Below, one piece after another: positions 59,285 to 64,000 of a stretch of 64,000 nt of DNA. This stretch comes from Lysobacteraceae bacterium. GTDB taxonomy: Bacteria; Pseudomonadota; Gammaproteobacteria; Xanthomonadales; Xanthomonadaceae. Under the pieces are notes generated by a model, which saw only the letters and a program-made list of their open reading frames with translations, searched no databases and was not told the DNA's origin. A program made the translations under genes and the position numbers. The DNA lies in the NCBI GenBank assembly GCA_024508915.1, contig JANINR010000146.1, positions 1 through 64,000 on the forward strand, in the 5' to 3' direction. Position 1 is the first letter of the stretch, and each line of letters starts with the position of its first letter.

Positions 59285-60709
59285 TCAGGCGACGATCTCG
59301 TAGCAGGGCTTGTACTCGCCGGCGATCTTCATGCGCCGCTGCTCGACGAAGGCGCGCAGCAGCGCATCAAGCGCCTGCATCATGTCGCGGTCGCCGTGGA
59401 TCTGGTACGGGCCCAGTTCCTCGACGCGGCGCATGCCCTCTTCCTTGACGTTGCCGGCGACGATGCCGGAGAACGCGCGCCGCAGGTCCGCAGCGAGTTC
59501 GTGCGGCTTGCGCCCGTGGTGCAGGTCCAGCGCCGCCATGGCTTCGTGCGTGGGGACGAAGGGTTGCTGGAACGCCAGCGGGATGTCGAGCGACCAGTTG
59601 AAGAAGAACGAGTCCTTCTGCTCGATGCGGTACCTGCGGACCTTGTCGATGCCGTCGGCCATCGCCCGCGCGACCTCCGCCGGGTCGCCGATGACGATGC
59701 GGTAGCGCGCGGCGGCCGCGTCGCCGAGGGTGAGCCGGATGAACGCGTCGATCTGCTCGAAGTACGGCGCCGCCGCGGTCGGCCCGGTGAGCACCAGCGG
59801 GAACGGCAGCTTCGCGTTCTCCTCGCGCAGCAGGATGCCCAGCAGGTACAGGATCTCCTCGGCCGTGCCGACGCCGCCCGCGAAGACGATGATGCCGTGG
59901 CCCAGGCGCACGAACGCCTCGAGGCGCTTCTCGATGTCCGGCATGATCACCAGGTGGTTCACGATCGGGTTCGGCGATTCCGCCGCGATGATGCCCGGCT
60001 CGGTGATGCCGATGTAGCGGCTGTGGCGGCGGCGCTGCTTGGCGTGCGCGATCGTCGCGCCCTTCATCGGGCCCTTCATCGCGCCGGGCCCGCAGCCCGT
60101 GCAGATGTCGAGGCCGCGCAGCCCGAGCTGGTAGCCGACGTCCTTGGTGTACATGTATTCGTCGCGGCTGATCGAGTGGCCGCCCCAGCACACGACGAGG
60201 TTGGGGTCCGACGGCTGCAGCACGCGCGCGTTGCGCAGCAGGCGGAACACCGCGTCGCTGATGCCGGCGGACGTGTCGAGCTCGCTCTCGTATTCGGGCG
60301 CGAGCTCGATCGCCGTGTACACGAGGTCGCGCACGACCGCCGCGAGCAGCTCGGCGACGCCGCGGATGATCTGCCCGTCGACGAAGGCCATCGCCGGCGC
60401 GTTGAGCAGGTCCAGGCGCAGGCCGCGGTCGAGCTGGTGCACCTGGATGTCGAAATCGGGATAGAGCTCGCGCGCCGCGCGCGGATCGTCGGACGTGCTG
60501 CCGGTGGTGAGCACGGCCAGCGCGCAGCGCCGCAGCAGCTCGTGCATGCCGCCCGCGGAGGCGTCGCGAAGGCGCTGCACCTCCTCGCGCGAAAGCACGT
60601 CGAGGCCGCCGCGCGGGAAGATGCTGGCGTCGACGGTGGGCAGCTTGGGGGTCACTGGCGTGGCGGGGGCTGGGATGGCGCCGTGCGGCGCATGGCTGTC
60701 GTCGTTCAT
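59285..60709 (-). CDS. ppnN: nucleotide 5'-monophosphate nucleosidase PpnN
   Basis: A 474-residue enzyme that splits (p)ppGpp-controlled purine and pyrimidine monophosphates into base and ribose 5-phosphate. The order is an N-terminal DUF4478-type domain (about 1-150), the central LOG-type Rossmann core (about 150-335) with VVCWGGHSISRDEY and the substrate motif FAGGVGTAEEI, and a C-terminal DUF3412 domain (about 345-470). The length and all three parts match PpnN/YgdH. Confidence 0.94.
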   Translation of the reverse strand: MNDDSHAPHGAIPAPATPVTPKLPTVDASIFPRGGLDVLSREEVQRLRDASAGGMHELLRRCALAVLTTGSTSDDPRAARELYPDFDIQVHQLDRGLRLDLLNAPAMAFVDGQIIRGVAELLAAVVRDLVYTAIELAPEYESELDTSAGISDAVFRLLRNARVLQPSDPNLVVCWGGHSISRDEYMYTKDVGYQLGLRGLDICTGCGPGAMKGPMKGATIAHAKQRRRHSRYIGITEPGIIAAESPNPIVNHLVIMPDIEKRLEAFVRLGHGIIVFAGGVGTAEEILYLLGILLREENAKLPFPLVLTGPTAAAPYFEQIDAFIRLTLGDAAAARYRIVIGDPAEVARAMADGIDKVRRYRIEQKDSFFFNWSLDIPLAFQQPFVPTHEAMAALDLHHGRKPHELAADLRRAFSGIVAGNVKEEGMRRVEELGPYQIHGDRDMMQALDALLRAFVEQRRMKIAGEYKPCYEIVA

Positions 60710-60758
60710 AGGCCGCCGAGTCTACTCCAGCCCCGCCGACGACCCGGCGCCGGGCGCG

Positions 60759-60790
60759 AAAAAAAAGACGGCCGGGTCGCCCCGGCCGTC
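60759..60790 (-). terminator. terminator of the TonB receptor gene
   Basis: On the minus strand GACGGCCGGG and CCCGGCCGTC pair (4-nt loop) and run into eight T. Confidence 0.9.
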
Positions 60791-60814
60791 CTTCGCAGCG
60801 CCGATCCTCGCGGA

Positions 60815-63800
60815 TCAGAACTCGTACTTGAAGCCCACCTGCAGCGACCACTGCGAGATGCCCTGGTCGAAGCCGTCGGCGTCGCCGTTGGCCACGGTGA
60901 TGTTGTCGCCCCAGCGGCTGCCCTTCGAACGGAAGGAACCGTCGTTGTTGAACGAGGAATCGCGGTAGCTGTAGACGTACTTGTGGGTCACCGGGTCGAT
61001 GCCGACCAGGGTCGCCGCGCGGCTGTCGGCGAAGAAGCCGTAGTCCATCACGTCGCCCCACTTCTTGTTGAGCAGGTTGCCGACGTTCTGGATGTCCACC
61101 CAGAGCTGCGACTTGTGGCCCTTGAAGAAGCCCGGGAGCTCCTGGCTCAGGCGCAGGTCGAAGGTGTTGACCCAGCCCGCGCGGAAGGCGTTGGCCGGCG
61201 CGTAGGTGCCCGCGTAGCGCGACAGGAGCGCGTTGCTGTCGATCCACTCGAAGAACGAGGCTTCCATCGCCGCGTCGGCGACGTACTTGCCGCCCACGAT
61301 CGTGCCGAACAGCACGTCGCCCTTGCCCGACGGCACGTAGAACAGGTCGTTCGCGGTGCGGGTGTCGCCGTTCGCGTCGTTGGAGTACACGAAGCTGTAC
61401 GGGCGGCCGCTGCGGCCCTCGTAGACCAGGCCCACGTGGGTGTTGTAGTCGCCGAAGAGCTTGTGGTTCCAGTCGAGCGAGCCGCTGATCCGGTCCTTGA
61501 TCTCGTAGCGCGCGGTCCGGGTGACGTCTTCGCCGCTGTTGAACGAGTACTGGTAGGTGTAGCCGGAGCTCGCCGTCGAGCTGGTCAGCGACCCGACCTC
61601 GGTGGCATTGGTGTAGGTGTAGCCCAGGCTCCAGGACCAGTCGCTGTCCGTGCTCCACGGCTTGGTCAGCGAGACCGTCAGCTGCTGGCTCTCGCCCTTG
61701 TCCGTGTTGTTGATCAGGTACACGTTGTTGTAGGCGGCGTTGCGGCCGAAGCGCTGGGTGCCGCTGCTGAACAGCGTGACGTTCGGGTTGTAGTACAGCT
61801 GGCGGCCGTCCGGACCGGCGAAGCCCGGGCCCAGGTTCAGCGCCTGGTAGTACAGGCCGGTCTTGGTGTCGGTCAGCAGCACTTCCGCCGAGAACACGGT
61901 GTCCATCCAGCCGGTCTCGGTCTCGAACGCCAGGTTGGCCTTCCAGATCGACGGCAGGTCGAAGTCCTTGCCAGTGAGCGACAGGTCATAGACGGTCGAA
62001 CCGGCGCCGGTCGGCTGGTTCTGGTTGTTGCCGTCCGGGCTGAACGGCAGCGCCGGGAACAGCACGCCGGCGCAGCTGCCGGTGCCGACATGCGCGTCGG
62101 GGTGCTGGTCGCAGGCGTTGCGCAGCTGCTGCGTGTACGCCACGTAGTTGTGGTAGGCGGCGTTCGCGTAGCTGTTGCTCAGCCACACCTGCGGGGCGTC
62201 GCCCTGGAACAGGCCGATGCCGCCGCGCAGCTGCATCTGGCGGTCGGTGTCGAAGGTGTAGTTGAAGCCGAAGCGCGGCTGGATCAGGAAGCTGCCGCTG
62301 AACACCTTGCTGTTGTCGTAGCCGGAGGTGCCGGTCGTCGCCCAGACCACGCTCTCCACGCCGTCGACGTGCGGCGGCGCGTGGTCGACGCTCGGCTTGT
62401 CGGCGCGCAGGCCCAGGGTCAGGGTCAGGTTGCTGTTGACGTACCAGGTGTCCTGCAGGAACAGGCCGAGGTTGCGGTTGTGGTACGCGGCGGCGATGGA
62501 GTTCGGCGAGGTCTCGGCGTTCCAGTCGTAGCGGCTCCACTTGCCGGCCGCGAAGTTGTCGAGGCCGAAGAACTGGTAGACGCCGAACGAGTTGCGGCCG
62601 AAGTAGTTGTAGATCTCGTTGTCGCTCCACTGGGCGCCGAACTTCAGGTCGTGGTCGCCCATGGTGAGGGTGCCCGCGCCGTAGAAGTCCCAGGTCTTCG
62701 TGCTGAGGATGTTGTTCTGGGAGTTCGCTTCGGTGCCGAGGTACAGGATGTCGCCGGACGGCGCGTTCTCGTTGCCGCCGAAGTAGATCGCGATGCTGGG
62801 CGCGTTGGTCGGGATCTCGCGGACCGCCGAGTAGTCGCGGAAGGACGCCTTGAACTCGGTGGAGAAGTTCTCGGTCCAGTCGCTGAACAGCTGGCCGACG
62901 TAGCTCTCGACCGACTTGGCGTGCTGGTACCAGTAGGAGCTCAGCGACACGGTGCTCGAGCCGATGCCGTTGATGCGCAGCTTGCTCTGGTCGAGCTTGC
63001 TGTAGCGGAAGCTGGCGCGCTGCGCATCGCTGATGTTCCAGTCGAGCTTCAGCGCGTACTCTTCGAGGTTGGTGTCGCCGTTGCTCTCCAGCGAGCCGGC
63101 GTCGATGCCGTAGCCCGCGGCGATCTGCTGCGCGCGCGCGACGTCGGCCATGGTCACGCCGTTGTCGCCGAGCGGGGTGGTGCTGAGGTCGAAGCCGGGC
63201 GCCTTCTGCTCGAACTTCTCGTAGTTGGCGAAGAAGAACAGGCGATCCTTGAGGATCGGGCCGCCGAAGGTGGCGCCGTAGGTCTGTTCCTTGGTGAAGC
63301 CGTTGAACTCGTCGCCGAACGGGTTCTTGCCGAACCAGTCGCCGTCGCGGAAGGTGCCGTAGACCGAGCCGTGGAACTCGTTGGTGCCCGACTTGGTCAC
63401 CGCGTTGACGTTGGCGCCCGCGGCGCCGGCGATGGTGACGTCGTAGTTCGACAGGTTGACGTCGATCGCCTCGATCGCTTCCAGCGAGACCGGCTGGCGG
63501 CGGGTCGGCATGTTGTTGCCTTCCAGGCCGAAGGTGTCGCTCGCGGAGACGCCGTCGATGCTGATCGAGTTGAAGCGCGGGTTCTGGCCGCCGGCCGACA
63601 TCGAGCCGGAGGCGCGGTCGATGAAGGCGACGCGCGGATCCAGGCGCATGTAGTCCTGGATGTTGCCGTTCACCGACGGCAGCGCCTCGATGGTGTGCTG
63701 GTCGACGCTGGTGCCCGAGCCCATCTTGGTCGAGCTGAAGACGCTCGAACCGCCGGAGACGCCGACGACCGAGACGGTGCCCAGCGTGGTGACGTCGGCC

Positions 63801-64000
63801 TGCAGCGCGGCGTTGACGGTGCTGGTCTTGTTGAGGTCGAGGTAGATGCCGGTCTCGGTGTCGGCGCCCGCGCCGGCCTTCATGACCGTGATCGTGTACG
63901 GACCGCCCACGCGCAGGCCGCGCGCGGCGTAGCGGCCGTTCGCATCGGTGGTGACGCGGCTGATCGTGCCGGACTCGACGTGGGTGATGGTCACTTCCGC
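60815..64000 (-). CDS. Oar-like TonB-dependent receptor (N-terminus off the window)
   Basis: At least 1061 residues, open at the right edge, so the signal peptide is missing. It begins inside a carboxypeptidase-regulatory-like beta domain (TDANGRYAARGLRVGGPYTI), then a plug domain (VDQHTIEALPSVNGNIQDYM to NVNAVTKSGTNEFHGSVYGTF), and a long beta-barrel rich in aromatic strand ends. The C-terminal residue is Phe (KYEF), as needed for outer-membrane insertion. This layout is the Oar/TonB_C subfamily; its ligand, probably a peptide or glycan, is not known. A GTG at 63994 is only an internal codon. Confidence 0.93.
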   Translation of the reverse strand, partial: AEVTITHVESGTISRVTTDANGRYAARGLRVGGPYTITVMKAGAGADTETGIYLDLNKTSTVNAALQADVTTLGTVSVVGVSGGSSVFSSTKMGSGTSVDQHTIEALPSVNGNIQDYMRLDPRVAFIDRASGSMSAGGQNPRFNSISIDGVSASDTFGLEGNNMPTRRQPVSLEAIEAIDVNLSNYDVTIAGAAGANVNAVTKSGTNEFHGSVYGTFRDGDWFGKNPFGDEFNGFTKEQTYGATFGGPILKDRLFFFANYEKFEQKAPGFDLSTTPLGDNGVTMADVARAQQIAAGYGIDAGSLESNGDTNLEEYALKLDWNISDAQRASFRYSKLDQSKLRINGIGSSTVSLSSYWYQHAKSVESYVGQLFSDWTENFSTEFKASFRDYSAVREIPTNAPSIAIYFGGNENAPSGDILYLGTEANSQNNILSTKTWDFYGAGTLTMGDHDLKFGAQWSDNEIYNYFGRNSFGVYQFFGLDNFAAGKWSRYDWNAETSPNSIAAAYHNRNLGLFLQDTWYVNSNLTLTLGLRADKPSVDHAPPHVDGVESVVWATTGTSGYDNSKVFSGSFLIQPRFGFNYTFDTDRQMQLRGGIGLFQGDAPQVWLSNSYANAAYHNYVAYTQQLRNACDQHPDAHVGTGSCAGVLFPALPFSPDGNNQNQPTGAGSTVYDLSLTGKDFDLPSIWKANLAFETETGWMDTVFSAEVLLTDTKTGLYYQALNLGPGFAGPDGRQLYYNPNVTLFSSGTQRFGRNAAYNNVYLINNTDKGESQQLTVSLTKPWSTDSDWSWSLGYTYTNATEVGSLTSSTASSGYTYQYSFNSGEDVTRTARYEIKDRISGSLDWNHKLFGDYNTHVGLVYEGRSGRPYSFVYSNDANGDTRTANDLFYVPSGKGDVLFGTIVGGKYVADAAMEASFFEWIDSNALLSRYAGTYAPANAFRAGWVNTFDLRLSQELPGFFKGHKSQLWVDIQNVGNLLNKKWGDVMDYGFFADSRAATLVGIDPVTHKYVYSYRDSSFNNDGSFRSKGSRWGDNITVANGDADGFDQGISQWSLQVGFKYEF

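Overview
The window is about 70 % GC and reads as a chromosome segment of a Lysobacteraceae (Xanthomonadaceae) gammaproteobacterium of the Lysobacter/Luteimonas/Xanthomonas type. The grounds are gene content (DUF6491 and TraB/GumN proteins, an Oar-like TonB receptor, three M13 peptidases, a complete minor-pilin operon with pilY1), the thrS-infC-rpmI-rplT-pheST-ihfA-merR order, and a GTAG-headed REP pair. The species cannot be named from the sequence.

Layout. 1-5204 (minus): tightly packed chain rsmD-coaD-lipoprotein-yfhL ferredoxin-ggt-MBL hydrolase-TMEM43-like gene (runs off the left edge), divergent from ftsY. 5292-9100 (plus): ftsY, an AsmA-like gene, mutY, yggX. 9110-9774: DUF6491 lipoprotein and tRNA-Phe. 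9730-14922: a 5.2-kb integrative element in tRNA-Phe, bounded by a 46-bp direct repeat, with integrase, small HTH protein, Rep_trans-like initiator and AT-richer cargo (a HEPN-like protein and a membrane protein in tail-to-tail overlap). 15009-24093: L,D-transpeptidase, M23 peptidase, LEA-type lipoprotein, acyl-CoA dehydrogenase, HNH nuclease, hypothetical, dxs, TraB/GumN protein, tRNA-Pro. 24135-32025 (minus): tRNA-Val, thrS, infC, rpmI, rplT, pheS, pheT, ihfA, merR, a translation operon with an AUC start on infC and an attenuator-like two-hairpin leader before pheS. 32069-38024: a multi-domain reprolysin-like lipoprotein, uvrB and a GspH-type pseudopilin. 38085-40338: tRNA-Asn and a 2.2-kb element bounded by a 45-bp direct repeat with no integrase, carrying a toxin-antitoxin pair and a P63C-domain gene, each under a repeat-embedded promoter. 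40511-46952: three consecutive M13 metallopeptidases. 46949-47005: GTAG-headed REP pair. 47008-51901: rhomboid protease, alkyltransferase-like protein, Pit phosphate transporter plus DUF47 partner, CNNM/CorC protein, ExoD. 52327-59103 (minus): fimT-pilV-pilW-pilX-pilY1-pilE. 59285 to the right edge: ppnN and an Oar-like TonB receptor (N-terminus off the window).

Most of the window is conserved core. The parts most likely to hold something undescribed are the cargo of the two tRNA-borne elements: the HEPN-like and membrane-protein pair at 12671-14760, a plausible but unproven defence module, and the integrase-less toxin-antitoxin/P63C element at 38117-40338.
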